From assembly GCA_009741485.1 (NCBI GenBank), contig CM019218.1, forward strand, positions 53,474,517-53,538,516: a stretch of 64,000 bases of DNA. The letters are read 5' to 3'. The position numbers and the translations under genes are program-made. How positions within the stretch are numbered: the stretch's first letter is position 1; every line of letters begins with the position of its first letter. This DNA is from Malurus cyaneus samueli (taxonomy: Eukaryota; Chordata; Aves; Passeriformes; Maluridae). Below are positions 1 to 42,171 of this stretch, in pieces. The notes below the pieces were generated by a model. That model ran no database searches. It had not been told where the DNA came from and worked only from the letters and a program-made list of their open reading frames with translations.

Positions 1-2008
1 TAAATCACACTTTCAGAAGGAAACATCCTGTTCCAGAAAGGCTCAAATGGTTTCTTGCAGCATTTTGGAATAAATTTTTCTGACCTTTCCTTTCAAAACT
101 GTAGTTTAATTTTGTTACTTTTTATTTAAGAGGGGAAAAACCTGTTCCTGTTAGGTGAAAAGGTCACTCCTTCCCAATCATGAATCCATTTTCTTCCTAA
201 GTCACTCCACTTTTCCTGGAATATGATGTTTTGATGTGACCCAAATCAATAAATTACACTATTTTTAGTTTGCCACTCCTTTCTACTCTTCACATCCCCA
301 CTGTGGTTCAATCCACATTGATTTCCATTGAGGGACAGAGCATGATGGCTGAACCAAAACATCTAAATAGCCCTTTTTAATGAAATGTTCTCTCTTGCTG
401 GTTTCAGAACTCCTCAGGGTCAATGCCCATGGAGGTTTGTTCCTAGGGTGTTCCTTCAGCCTCATGGCTGGTCTGACCAGCTTCCCAAACCCCTCAGACC
501 AGTTTTGGTATCTTCCCTGGCTGAGGGGCGATAACACGGTTTGGTAGGTGCAGTTATCTCAGGGGAGAGCTGAAAAAAGGCAAAGCAAACAAAGCAAAGC
601 TGGGGCAGGTTGGCCATGGGAAGCAGGAGATGAGGACAGTGGGGATGGGGGCTTCCCTCTGGGAGAGGGCTTGGAATGTGGCTGAGAGCAGTCCCCAGTG
701 AGGGCAGAGCTGGGGGAGGCCCCTGTGTGTGGCACTGTGGCACCAGCAGGGTTGAAGTGGCACCAGCCTCACAGGGTCCCAGATGGGCTGGTGCTGCCCA
801 AGGACCAGCAGCCTTTTCCAGGAGCAGGTGAGCAAGGACCAAGTGATGTACATTCATTGCATAAATGAAATTCCATCTGTTTTTATTTGTTATATATTGA
901 TTACTTATGCCATACCCTACTGGGGGATTTTTCAGCCTGTTGCCATGACAACAGCCCTTGATATCAGGAGCCAGGTAGCCCCAGGCTGCTGTTCTTTCAT
1001 TTCTGCTTGCTGTCCCTTTGTTGCCATTCTGAAAAATAATGAAATAACCCATAAATTTTCTAAGAATCCATTTTGCTTTATCCTGGAAGAAGTACAGTTG
1101 TTTAATTTGAACACATTTCGTTATTTTTCCTTCTATATTAGATTTCCTTTGATCCAGAAGGTTTTTTTAATGCTGTTTTTATCTGATTTTGTCTTTTTCT
1201 AATGGAATCAAAATCTTTTCTTCAACCCTGATGAAATGATTTTGACATTTCAACTTGTTCAATAATTCACAGCACTTCTTTTCTCTTTTACTTGAATTTC
1301 CAGAGTTTCAAATCCCACTGTTTTTCACTGGAAACCTTACTCCAGGAAGCAAGCAGCTTCAGAGTGTGTTTAGCAAGGCAGGTTGTTCACAGGGATTCAC
1401 CTAAGGAAATACAGATGGCTGTATGTGGCCTGTCTGCCTGACCTCTGTTTATGAGCAGCGAGGAAATAAAGTCAAATTTAGAGCACAGTTCATCTCCCAG
1501 GGCAGTTAAGCCATTTCTGCAGTTCCAGTGGGTGATGTTTGACATGAAATATCTGGTTTTCATAGAATCATGGAAGTGTAGTATGGTTTTGTTGTCTTGA
1601 CTGCTAGTTTTAATTATGATATAGACACAGTTAAGGGGATAAAATGGTTTTATTTAGGTATTTAATGGGATCCCAGGTGCACAGTTTGACAGGATGGAAA
1701 CATGCTGAAAAAATGCACCTTGCGTATAATATGTATATAAATCTTATAGACTTTATAAATTAGCATATTTATTTAAATTTCTCCAATAAGAAAATTAACA
1801 AATGAAGTAATGTCCCCCTATTTTAAAGAATTTTCCTTTTAGATGAGGCTAGAGTTTAGTTTGTACCATATGTTCTGGAGAGAAGGCTGTAGGCAAGCTT
1901 GCAGCCTCAGATTTAAGATAGTGCATGTCAAGCTGACCCTTTACTGAGGAGGTTTGGTCTTTCTGCTTAGTAGAACTCAGAAATCATCAGGGATCAGTTT
2001 GGGTCAGG

Positions 2009-2200
2009 AGGACATGGGCAGGGACACCTTCCACTATCCCAGGGTGCTCCAAGCCCTGTCCAGCCTGGTCTTGGACACTTCCAGGGATCCAGGGGCAGCC
2101 ACAGCTTCTCTGGGCAACCTGTGCCAGGGTCTCACCACCCTCACAGGGAGGGATTTTTCCGTAATGTTTAAATGTACTCTCTTTCAGTTTAAAGCCAACT
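2009..2200 (-). mobile_element. CR1 LINE 3' fragment
   Basis: Read on the minus strand, this matches the conserved CR1 tail: the phrase for a single-copy CR1 'cacaggttgcccagagaagctgtgg' is present in degraded form, followed by the 'catccctggaagtgtccaagaccaggctggac' block and the 'gagcaccctgggatagtgg' block. It is 5'-truncated, as most CR1 copies are. Recognised from memory of avian CR1 consensus sequences, not by a search. Confidence 0.75.
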
Positions 2201-5200
2201 GTCTTTTTGGTTTCAAGTTTTTCCCCACATGTGGGACCCAGGGATGACTGCTCAGAGGGAGGCCCCCTTCCAGACCACCAAAAATCAGCTGTCCTGAGTC
2301 CTATGGACTCTGGAGGAGGATCAGGTAGGACTTGGGGCCCAGGGAGTGGGGGACAGAACTGGAGTGCAGCCTCTCAAGGAGTCAATTTAAATAGTACAGA
2401 TAATGGCCTCTGTGCAGGTACGCTGCTGGTGTCACAGATAATGGCTTTAGGGTTTAGGTAGAATGAGTGTTTGATGTTAAGGATGCTTCTGAAAATCCCA
2501 CCATTTTGGATTGTGTCTCAGCCCTGGGGTTAGGGAACTCCTGTGTTTTTAAAGCCTGAACATAGTCTCAGATACAATTCTGTAACAGGAATATGGGCGT
2601 CTGATGCACTTGCAGGAGCCCCAGCTTTTCATCTGCTCTGGAGAGCTGTAATTACTTGTAAATCCTGCATAATGTCTGTCACCCCAAGGCTGCGACATGG
2701 ACATCTCCAGGAACCCCAAAACAGTTCCATTTGGGCAGCTGACTTGCATCCCACAGTCCCTGAGCAGAGTTTGCAGGTCCGTTGCATGTTTTGAAGAGCT
2801 GTTGGAGCCAGTGCCTGGAGGTTGGTGTGGGTTCCTTGCTGCAGGAGAGTCACAATTGCACGTGGCTTTCCCAGAGCCTGGGGTCACCCTTGATCTTCTG
2901 GATCTTCCAACAGCTGTGACAAGAGGCAACACCCCTGCATGTCTGCATGCACAGACTCTGTGAATGAGCTGCAGAAACTTCTGCTGCCCTGGTACCTGGC
3001 AGCTGGAGGAGTGATCATGCAACTGTGTGAGCCGCCCCTGGCTCCATCCTCCCCCTCACTCTGCCCTGGGGCCACTGGCAAGGGCTGGCACCCTGCCCAG
3101 CTGGGTGGTTGGGCCATCCCTGTGGCCACCCTGGGGTTTTGGGTTTTAGATGAGCCAGCCCCTCACCTCACCCTCCAGGGGGGCCAGCAGAGCCCACCAC
3201 TCACTCATCCTGAATGCCACTTACACACTGCACCCTCCTCACCCTGCTCCATCACACAGTGTGCTCCTCATGCCCCGTGGTCCCCAGCTCCACAGCAAGG
3301 CTTCCTTGGAAGGGACCTTGCCGACCCTTTGCTCCCAGCCCTGGAGAAGGCCAGGTTGGCTGCAGCTTCTTGAGATTTTTCTTACAGCTTTCCATCATAG
3401 ACTGGGCTTCCCAGGTCTGACAGGCATCACTGAGCCCTTGTCTGTTCTGTGGTCAAATTCTTCTCCTGGTTTTGAGCTGGTAGCACCCACCAAAGCCTTT
3501 CCCAACCAAGCATCACTAGTCCAGGGAGAACCCTCAGCACTGCACCAAGAAGTCTCACAGACATCAGAACAGATGTGGGACAGCTGGAGTGGCTTGAAGC
3601 AATGAGGAGCTCTGGTCAGCCAGTGAGGGAGATGCAATGGGGAACAACTTGTAAGACCTGCCATTCTGTGCTTTCATCTGCTGTAGAAGGGTTATGGCTT
3701 TCCTGGTTCCTGTCTCTGCAGCCCTGGTGTGTCTCTTGTTCATGGGAAAGGAGGAGCTGTGGCTGGAGAATGTGGCAGGAAAATGACAGCATTGCAGAGC
3801 AGCTAGGGGTGGAGTGATGTCTGGAGATGGTCTACTCCAAATACCTGCTCTAAAAAATCTGTGCAAACGGTCCAAAACCTCTCAGATTCTTTCCTGCATG
3901 TCTTCCCACCTCAAGTATTTGCTGTGCTATGACAGAGGCCATTGTGGAGAGCAGAAGTGTTTCTCTTGATGTTTCTTCCTTGCTGTGGTCTGCAGCAGTC
4001 CCAAACCCTAGCTGCCCTTCCCAAGCTGGGCACCAGGGTTTCCCACCACTCAGAGGAGACTTCCTTGGCTCCAGCCCTCATTTTCATCTTATTTGCCAAA
4101 GGGGATCTCATGAGATTGCTGTAAATTTATTCCTATACATTTCCTGTGCTGTCCCCTTCTCTGTCTCACTTCTGTGGGGTTTTGTTCATCTCCATTCAGG
4201 GGAATGGGAAAAGGACACTGAGCTACTTTGTTTTGCAAAGGATGTTTGCTGCAGTCCTCTGGAGATCATCTTTATGGATGTTTTATGTTTACAAAGGGCT
4301 TAGAAAGACTTCAGCAGCGCAACTCCCTGTCCTGCATGTCTTAGTGCTGACAGTCCATGCATGTGTCCTGATCAACCCACTGGTGCACCTATAAAAAGAG
4401 TTTTGTTTTTAAGGGTGGGGTGGAGCTGCAGGAGAAAAGGGGAGCAGGGCCTGACTGGGATGCTGAAGGGGAGGTTCAGGGCTGATGGTACAGGAACAAA
4501 AGGCATGGAGAAGGGCAGAAGGCTGGGGGCAGTTTGGAGGAATCAAGGGGAGTGTGAGGGCTGTGAGGTCTTGCTGCAGGTGGATATCTTCTGCTGGGAG
4601 GCAGGGGTAACTATCCATCTGTGTTGTGGTCAGGCTGTGCCCTCACCACCTCTCCCCTGCTTTTCCCAGCTGGGAGAGTTCGTTCAAACCCTGCTTCCCC
4701 TACTTCCTGGGAGTGGGCACCAGGGACACGAAGGTGGGACTCCTTCCAGAGAGCCCTGTGTGGCTGTCAGGACTGGGAGCTGACGATGCTGAGCAGGCTG
4801 GGGCTGTGCCATGTTGCATCACATCATCGTGATGCACGTGATTACCCTGCTGCTCTGTGGCTCATGGGTGGGTCAGGGTGCTGTGTGCCCAGCCATGGGT
4901 GGAGCACATGTGGAGCATGTTGTAGAAGCTCAGTGTGTTACAGAGACCTGCATCTTTTCCTCGTGGCTTTTTCAAAACTCGGCTCTTCATACCCCCAGTC
5001 CCAGCTGTGCCAGACCGCCCTGTGCTGTGCCCTAAGCATCCCACAGTAGGGAGCCAGCCTCTGAATTCTGGGATGAGGAGGGGATAGTGGGTGGTGGTGG
5101 CACACAGTGGGTCCCCAGCTGTTCGAAGCTGGAAGTGAAGTCAGCAGAGCTGTGTCTGTCCATGGCGTGTGCCTGGTGTGCAGGGTCTGCAGCGTGGCCT

Positions 5201-5559
5201 TCATGGCATGGGCACGGGGTGGCAATTGGGCCATGAGTGCACAGTCCCTGTGCTGACCTGCAGCATGGGCAGCAGCAGGGCTGGAGGCAGCACGTGGCTC
5301 ATTTCTTCTCCAGTCAGCCTGGGCACAGGCAGTGGGGTCTGCCTAGGGGCGAGACATATGGTACTTGTCCTGGTGTAAAGTCTGCCAGGGTGAAATATCC
5401 TTCAGCTTCTTCCTGCTCTGGAAACTGCAGTGAGTTTGTCCTGACTCAGGCCATTGCACTGTAGCCACAGAAGTTTAATTGCTGGTACTTTACTTGATCA
5501 CAGCCCCAAACACCACCCATGTCCTGGGCTCACCCCACAGCAGGTGAAGGAAGCAGATG

Positions 5560-6104
5560 GTGGGGGAGATTCTGCCCCTCTGCTCTGCTCAGGTGAGACC
5601 CCACCTGCAGAGCTGCCTCCAACCCTGGGGTCCCAGCACAGGAAAGACGTGGGCGTTTTGGAGCAGGTCCAGAGAAGGCCACAAAGATGCTCTGAAGGCT
5701 GGAGTCCCTCTGCTGTGGAGCCAGGCTGGGAGAGCTGTGAGTGTTCACCTGGAGAAGAGAAGGCTCTGAGAAGACCTCATCACAGCCTTCTAGTACCTGA
5801 AGGGGGCTTATAAGGAAGATTGAGGCAAACTTTTTAGCAGGGTCTGTTGCAGTAGGACAGATGGTTTTAAACTGGAGGAGTGTAGATTTAGATTAGTTAT
5901 AAGAAAAAAAATTTACACATTGAGGGTATTAAGGCCCTGGCACAGGGTGCCTAGAGAAGCTGTGGCTGCCCCTCCCTGGAAATGTTCAAGGCCAGGTTGG
6001 ATGGGGCTTGGAGCAACCTGGGATAGTGGAAGTTGTCTCTGCCCATGGCGGGGGCTTGGATTAGATGACCTTTAAAGGTTCCTTCTAACACAAACTATTC
6101 TGTG
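5560..6104 (+). mobile_element. CR1 LINE 3' fragment, about 545 bp
   Basis: Plus-strand CR1 tail with successive recognisable blocks: the 'ggggagattctgcccctctgct' start, 'agaccccacctgcagagctgc', 'cctggagaagagaaggctctga', 'gccttctagtacctgaaggggg', 'gtagatttagattagttataag', 'gaagctgtggctgcccctcc', and the 'tagatgacctttaaaggttcc' end. It is the longest CR1 copy inside the CACNA1S introns. It carries no intact reverse transcriptase, so it is a dead 5'-truncated copy. Confidence 0.85.
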
Positions 6105-8308
6105 TGGCCTGCGGCTGCACCTCCAACCTGGAGAATCCAGAGAGTATTTGCCATAACCTGCCCCACTGGAAGTGTGCATCACCTCAGCCCACTGACAAAG
6201 ATGCTGGTGGTGTGTCTTCATAGCCAGGGGCCTGGCTCCCCTTGCTTTGCTGACATCATCACGTGCCCAGTTTAGACCCAGATCATCTGGGAGAACTGGA
6301 CCCACAACTGTAGAACCAGCCAGCAGTAATTGCCAGCAGTAATTGCTGCATGTAACCTTCCTACAGGCCATGCCAAGGCTTTTCCTTGTGCTGGAGGGGT
6401 TACTCCAGCAGGACAGATCAGGATGATTCAGCTCCAGCTGTGGCTGTGTCTGCAGGGCACAGCACTGAGCTGGTGCTGTAGGGGAATTTGCCATTGTGTC
6501 CCTCATAGGCTGGGGAAGGGTGGCTCGGGGCAGGGAGCTGCCTGCTGCCTCTTCCTTGGCCCAGGTTTGAGCCTTCCTGCTCACTGGCTGGACCTGGTGG
6601 GCAAATACCCTTGAAGTGGTCCAAAGCACTGCTCATCTGCTTCTCAAAGGGACCTCTGTGGAATAATAAGTCACCTTTTGATTCTGGGCAAGGGGTTTTC
6701 AGAGAAAGATACCTTCTAGAGACCCTAGAGCCTGAGTGTGTTCTGCTGGAAAATCGGGGTATGGGATTGACTTTTGCAGTGCTGGATCCTGACACTCACC
6801 AGTCTTGGCAGCTGCAGGGCTGCTGTTGCTTGCAGTGGGCTTTCCTGTTTCTCCTCTGCAGCTGGGGAGACACCCACCATACCACTGTCTGCTGGGATGG
6901 CTCTGCAGCCCCTCTGCACCTGAAATGATCCTTGTGGCTGTTCTATGTCCCTCCCTGACTGCATGGGATTGCAAGGACAGGCTTTGGGGGACAGTCTAGG
7001 GGGCATTAGTTCCCTAAGGGTGAGAGGTCAGCAGTGTTGAGCTGCCCTAGCTAAAACCTTGAAGACAGAGACAATGCCAAGATCTCTGCTCTTACTCTGT
7101 CTGTCCTCAGGTCCAACAAGAAACAGGCATTTGTGGGGGTGACAGTGACATGGGGACACTCAGCATGCTCACTGCTTTTGGACGGGATGTGTTAATTGAG
7201 CGAGTAATGCTTCTGTCTTGAGCTCTAGCCCTGGCTTCTTAAAGGAGAGGATTGACCATTTGGCAGGGCATGGGCACCCTGGGGAGGAAGGTGTGTTCAC
7301 AGCACCACAGCGCTCCCCAGTGAAGACCCACTCCCAGTCTGGTCTCAGAGAGAGGTTTCTGCCTTCCTGAGAGCAATTCCCCGGAGATCCCAGGCAGGGA
7401 TGCTCCTTGCCCTTCAGGCTGAGGAAAGGGACCATGGAACACCAGAAATATAAATAGCCCCATCCACCTGGCTGCTTCAGAAGGCTTTTAATCCCAGTCT
7501 GGAAGGGACATTGGCAGCAAGGGCAGGGATGGCAGTGACAGGCAGAATCAGGTGGGCACAGGCAGCTCTTGGCTGCACCCCAGGGACAGATGAGCTCTCC
7601 TGGCCCAGCAGCAACAGGGGTGTGCCAAGACCCTGCAGTGGGGTGCCAAGTCCTGCCTGGGAGGGGGTGCAGCACCTCTGCCCAGTGAGTCCCAGACCCT
7701 TTCTAGCAGTCACTCTGCCAGGCAAGTGTCTGGCATTAGGCAGGAGGTCTTGAGCCCAAGGCCTCCATTCCCTGGTAGCTTCCTTTCCATCCCAGATAAA
7801 AGGGAAGCCATGGGACAGCTGGCTTGTCCCACGGTGACAGTGTGGGGTCCCCAGGATAGACCTAGCAAGCCCTCAGCTGGAGAGGATGAGGAGGAGGTGT
7901 CAGTGCAGTTGGCAGGAGGAAAGCTGTGGGGGAATGGGAGGTGAGCAGCAGGGAGGAGAGCCACAGAGGAGCAGTGCCGTGGGCCAGGCACCTCTGGGTG
8001 CTGCCTTGAGAAGCTGTGACTTTGCTGGAGCTCTTTGTACCCACAGCCCCAGGGCAGGGTCCTGGCAGGGGCCACTGAAGGGGTGGGGTGAGGGTGCCAC
8101 ACTGCAGGCCAGAGGGTGGCATGTGGTGATTCGGCGTGCTGCCCCTTCTCCCCAGGGTGCTGCTTGGCGGCTGCAGGGCAGCACAGATGGGATGGCAGCA
8201 GGGGCTGATCTGGAGCTGCAGGGCGGTGATGGTGCGTGGTGAGGATTTGGGGAGCTGATGGTCTGTTCTCATGAAGGATTCTCTCCTGCTTGCCTCTGCA
8301 ACCCCCAG

Positions 8309-38751
<30,443 letters not shown>

Positions 38752-38970
38752 GCTGCCCGCTGCAGTAGCCCAGGGTCCTGTCACAGGAGGTGCTGGCACA
38801 GAGCCACCCTGCCCCCTGCTCCTGCCTGTGGCCCTGAGGGACTCTGGCCAGCTGTGGTGTTATTTTTGGGACAGGTCTCTGGGCTGCTGGTGCAGAACAG
38901 GACAATGCTGTTCCAGCAGGCTCTTGCAAGAGCTGGACAGGTCATTAAAGTGTTCCTGCTGTGTGACTCT
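38752..38970 (+). other. CACNA1S: CACNA1S 3' UTR (predicted, about 220 bp)
   Basis: From the stop codon to a predicted cleavage point roughly 20 bases beyond the ATTAAA signal. The sequence is GC-rich and has no in-frame coding continuation. The end is inferred, since no transcript data are available. Confidence 0.6.
38944..38949 (+). promoter_or_regulatory. CACNA1S: Polyadenylation signal ATTAAA
   Basis: ATTAAA, the commonest variant of AATAAA, followed directly by the GT-rich GTGTTCCTGCTGTGTGACTC that fits a downstream cleavage-factor element. It lies 193 bases after the stop. A second ATTAAA at 39886-39891 could serve a longer 3' UTR. Confidence 0.65.
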
Positions 38971-41900
38971 GGATCCCCCTCCCCTCCTTCCCTGTGCCCA
39001 GGGCTGCCTGCTGCCCAGCCAGTGGAAGGGCTGCAGATGTGAGACCACGTGTGAGCAGAGCTGGCAGTGACTCATGTGGCAGCCTCCAGTCCAGTCATTT
39101 GGAGGCTGCTGAGCTCTGCGGGTCTCCTGATATCCCAGCAGCTGCACCCAGCGTCCTCATGTCTCTGCTGGAGCCTGCAGCTTCCTGCCTGCAGCCCAGT
39201 CTGGCCTGTGAGGAGATGTGCCAGGGGCTGGGCAGCAAAATGGGGCCTGGGGGCTCCTTGGCTCCCTGTCCCAGCTGTGTGTGAAACTGGGGATGGGGCA
39301 GAGCTGTGAAAGCAACATCAGACTGGGCAGCAGCCTGGTGCTGGCCAAGAGGAGAGGTGGGCACTGTGATGCCATTTCTGCCCCTTCTGCTATTTCCACT
39401 CTGCGCTCTTGGGGTCAGGCATCATCCCAATGTCTGGGAAGGGGTCAGGCATCCACCCCAGTGCCTGGGAAAGGGTCAGGCATCCACCCCAGTGCCTGGG
39501 AAAGGGTCAGGCATCCACCCCAGTGTCTGGGAAGGGGTCAGGTGTCCACCCCAGTCTCTGGGAAGTAGTCAGGTGTTCATCCCCATGTCTGGGAAAGTCC
39601 CATTCAGCCCATGACATCCATCCCCACCGCTCAGCAGAGTGTGGGCCAGGACAGTGTGGAGCTGTTCCCAGCACTGCCCACGCTGATGCCAGGCAGCAGC
39701 CGGGGTTGTTCCTGTCTGGGGCTGCCCAGGGGGTTGTGTTGGTGCCCTCAGTGCCCCCCATGGGGTCTGGGTGCTGAGCCCTGGGGCAGCCCCATCTCCC
39801 AGCCCATCTCTTTATGGGATCTAGCTCCTGATGCCCCCAGCCCAGCGTAACTGGGACCTGGGGGGCTCTTCATCCTCTGATGGATATTAAAGTGCAGAGA
39901 GGGGATGGCTCCCGGGGGAGGGGCAGATCAATGAGGCAGCGTGCTCCCCAGCTTTTATTAACTCCCTCAAGGGAACCGTCTGAGCTCCAGCTGCAGCACC
40001 AGAGCCAGTTTGGGGCCCGGTCTTGGCAGGGCAGCTTCCCCCACACCTCACAAACTGCAGAGATGGATGGTGTGGGTAAAACTGCTGCATCCCTTCCTCT
40101 GGCTTCTTTGGCCTGGGGCAGGATCTGCATCCCTTCACACTCATTCCCTCACTCACACACTCCTGAGGGGTTTGCACACTCATTCCCTCACACTCATTCC
40201 CTCACACACACACTGCTGAGGGGGTTGGCACTTGGGCTCTGGCAGCTGCTCTGCCAGGGGATGTCAAGGACGTGTTATGGGTGAGTGGTCATGGTCTGCT
40301 GTGTGTTTAGAGAGGTGTGGAACAGTGTGTATCACTTGCCAAGACAGGTGGGTACTCACTGGAGACCCTAAACATGAAGGGTGGTGCTATGGTGGGGACA
40401 GTGCCACTGTGGTGGGGCCTCTGCACCTTTCCTGGGGTTGGGGGCTGCACAGGGGATGATTTTCTCCAGCTGAGGTGTGTGTGGTGTGTCTTTATTAAGC
40501 TGATCCTAGCTGAACTGCGGCACAGATGTGATTTGTGGTACAGCTGGCACATGGGTGGGAGTAGGAAGAGAGGAACATCAGAGCACGGTCACTGCCCCTC
40601 TCCGCCTGGAGCTTCAGTGTGGAAGAGTCCAGCGGGAAAAACCAGCAGCTCAGGGTGGGAACTGCACCATGGACCAGGGGTCCCTGCAAACATGGGACAA
40701 AGGAATACCAACTCCTCACATCCATGCAGGACAGACAGGCCATGTCCTGCTGATTTTGTACCAACAGAGGGTGCCCTGGGACTTGCCCATCCCAGCAAGA
40801 ACTGAGGGTGCAGGATGCAGAGTCCTGGGCGCATGTGGCCCAAGGTCCTGGCACCTTGGGAGTGGACAGGGTGAAGGTACCCAGGCTGCAGAGCAGAGGG
40901 CAGGTGCTGGACTCTGTGCCAGGCACAGCACTGACTCACCGGCTGCAGGGCACCAGCTGCCAGCCAGCAGTGCTGGGTGCCCTGGCTATTCCTCCCAGGA
41001 TACAGCCTGGACTCCTCAAAAGAAACCTGCACGTGCCTCAGTTTACCCTCACGCTCCGTTGCTATCTGCGCTGACATTGACACCAACCTGCAGAACCAGG
41101 AGTCCCCTGTAGGTCCCACACCTGCTGGAAGATGCTTTCTGCGGCTGAACCACAGCTGTGTCAGGCTGATGTCAGCCCCAGCAACGTGAGTGCAACTCAG
41201 GAAAGCTGTAACAGGGGCTCCTTCAGCTCCCCAGGACTTGCCTGCCTGCAGTTCTGCTCTCAGACAGCCTCTGCATGTGTCTCCCTCGCCAGCCTCCCAA
41301 GACCAGCTCCAAGGCTGGAGTCAGTGGCTCTGTGGGCACTGCCCTGTGCTGGGTGGGTGCCCAGCTTGCTGTGTGGACCCTAGCGCCTCAGTACGGACCG
41401 TGCATGCTGGAGAGCTGTGCTGGCACCCGGACACCCGGGACACCCCACCCAGACTATGCTGTCCCGAGACAGGCCCTCACCGCAGCCTTGGACAGCCCAA
41501 AGGGTTCCACACCCCAGTCCCAGTGGCTCTGAGCTCACCCCTGCCCTGCTTTGTGTCCCGCTGCTCCATGGTGTCACCCCCCCAAACACCTCAGAGAGGA
41601 CGGGGTCCAGTGCAGCCAAGGAGGTGTCTGAGTGATGCCAGCCGCGTAGAAACATGGCATTGAGAACAGTCCCCGGTACAGGCGGGAGGAGCCCCGGCAC
41701 AGCCCGGTACGGCTCCGATAAATCCCAGCACAGCCCGGAGCAGCCCGGGCGCAGGCGGCTGTGGCGCCGCTGGGCCGGCAGGGGGCAGCAGGGACTGACG
41801 GGTGTGAGTGTGAATGAGCGTGAATGAGCGTGAGGGTCAATGAATGCGAGTGAGTATGAGTGAATGTGAGTGTGAATGAGTGTGAGTGAGTGTGAGTGTG
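38971..41900. other. Intergenic region between CACNA1S and the CpG island
   Basis: No coding exon was recognised on either strand. It holds a 31-bp tandem array (39411-39600), an ATTAAA at 39886, minus-strand AATAAA signals at 39954-39959 and 40491-40496, and a TGAGTGTGAA-type array at 41806-41905. Confidence 0.5.
39411..39600 (+). repeat. 31-bp tandem repeat, about 6 copies
   Basis: The unit GGGTCAGGCATCCACCCCAG plus TGCCTGGGAAA. Central copies are identical and outer copies diverge, the usual picture of a minisatellite. Confidence 0.9.
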
Positions 41901-41905
41901 AGCCG
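41806..41905 (+). repeat. Degenerate GTGAGTGTGAAT-type simple repeat
   Basis: Interwoven TGAGTG, TGAATG and TGAGCG words cover about 100 bases immediately before the CpG island and the assembly gap. Confidence 0.85.
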
Positions 41906-41989
41906 TGCCCGTGTCCCCGTCCGTGCGCGCTCCCCGGCTCCGAGCGGGTGCCCGCGCCCCCGGCCGCGTGCTCGCGGTTGGGCTCAGGG

Positions 41990-42014
41990 NNNNNNNNNNN
42001 NNNNNNNNNNNNNN
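41990..42014. other. Assembly gap, 25 N
   Basis: Exactly 25 N within the GC-richest part of the window. Gap size is probably a placeholder, and 5' UTR sequence may be missing. Confidence 0.99.
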
Positions 42015-42133
42015 GGCGTGTCCCATCTCGGCCCCGCCCCGCACCTGGCCTGCCCCGCCCCGGCGCGGCCCCGCCCCTCCCGCTCTCCGGAGATCTTCCG
42101 AGCAGCGGCGGCCGCGGGCTCCGGCGCGGGGCC

Positions 42134-42171
42134 ATGGTCGGCCTCGGACACTGCGTCAAGTGGCCGTGATG
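42134..42171 (+). CDS. KIF21B: Candidate KIF21B exon 1 (start of kinesin motor), frame broken by 1 base
   Basis: A GCCATGG Kozak start in the CpG island reads MVGLGHCVK, then TGG CCG TGA. If a single G were missing after AAG the line would continue VAV, giving MVGLGHCVK-VAV. This closely resembles the KIF21B beginning I remember (MAGQGDCCVKVAV), which leads into the motor domain. GTAAGC follows as a donor. KIF21B lies just downstream of CACNA1S on the same strand in human, which supports the call. As written, the frame stops after 11 codons; an assembly error in this GC-rich, gap-flanked spot is the simplest reason. Exon 2 was not found in the window. Confidence 0.5.

Larger units (their letters stand above)
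1..8308 (+). other. Non-coding, read as CACNA1S intron 2 (5' part outside window)
   Basis: No exon was found here. I looked for the expected exon 2 of an L-type alpha-1 subunit (domain I S1 helix) on the plus strand and saw nothing like it, so exons 1 and 2 should lie upstream. The first 2 kb are clearly AT-richer than the rest of the window. Two CR1 fragments (about 2009-2200 and 5560-6104) are listed separately. The remainder looks like unique intronic sequence without a supported feature. Confidence 0.6.

Noticed and set aside
1..8308. Hidden CACNA1S exons 1-2
   Set aside because: No start codon context and no domain I S1 sequence flanked by usable splice sites could be found by reading; upstream placement explains the 88 missing codons.
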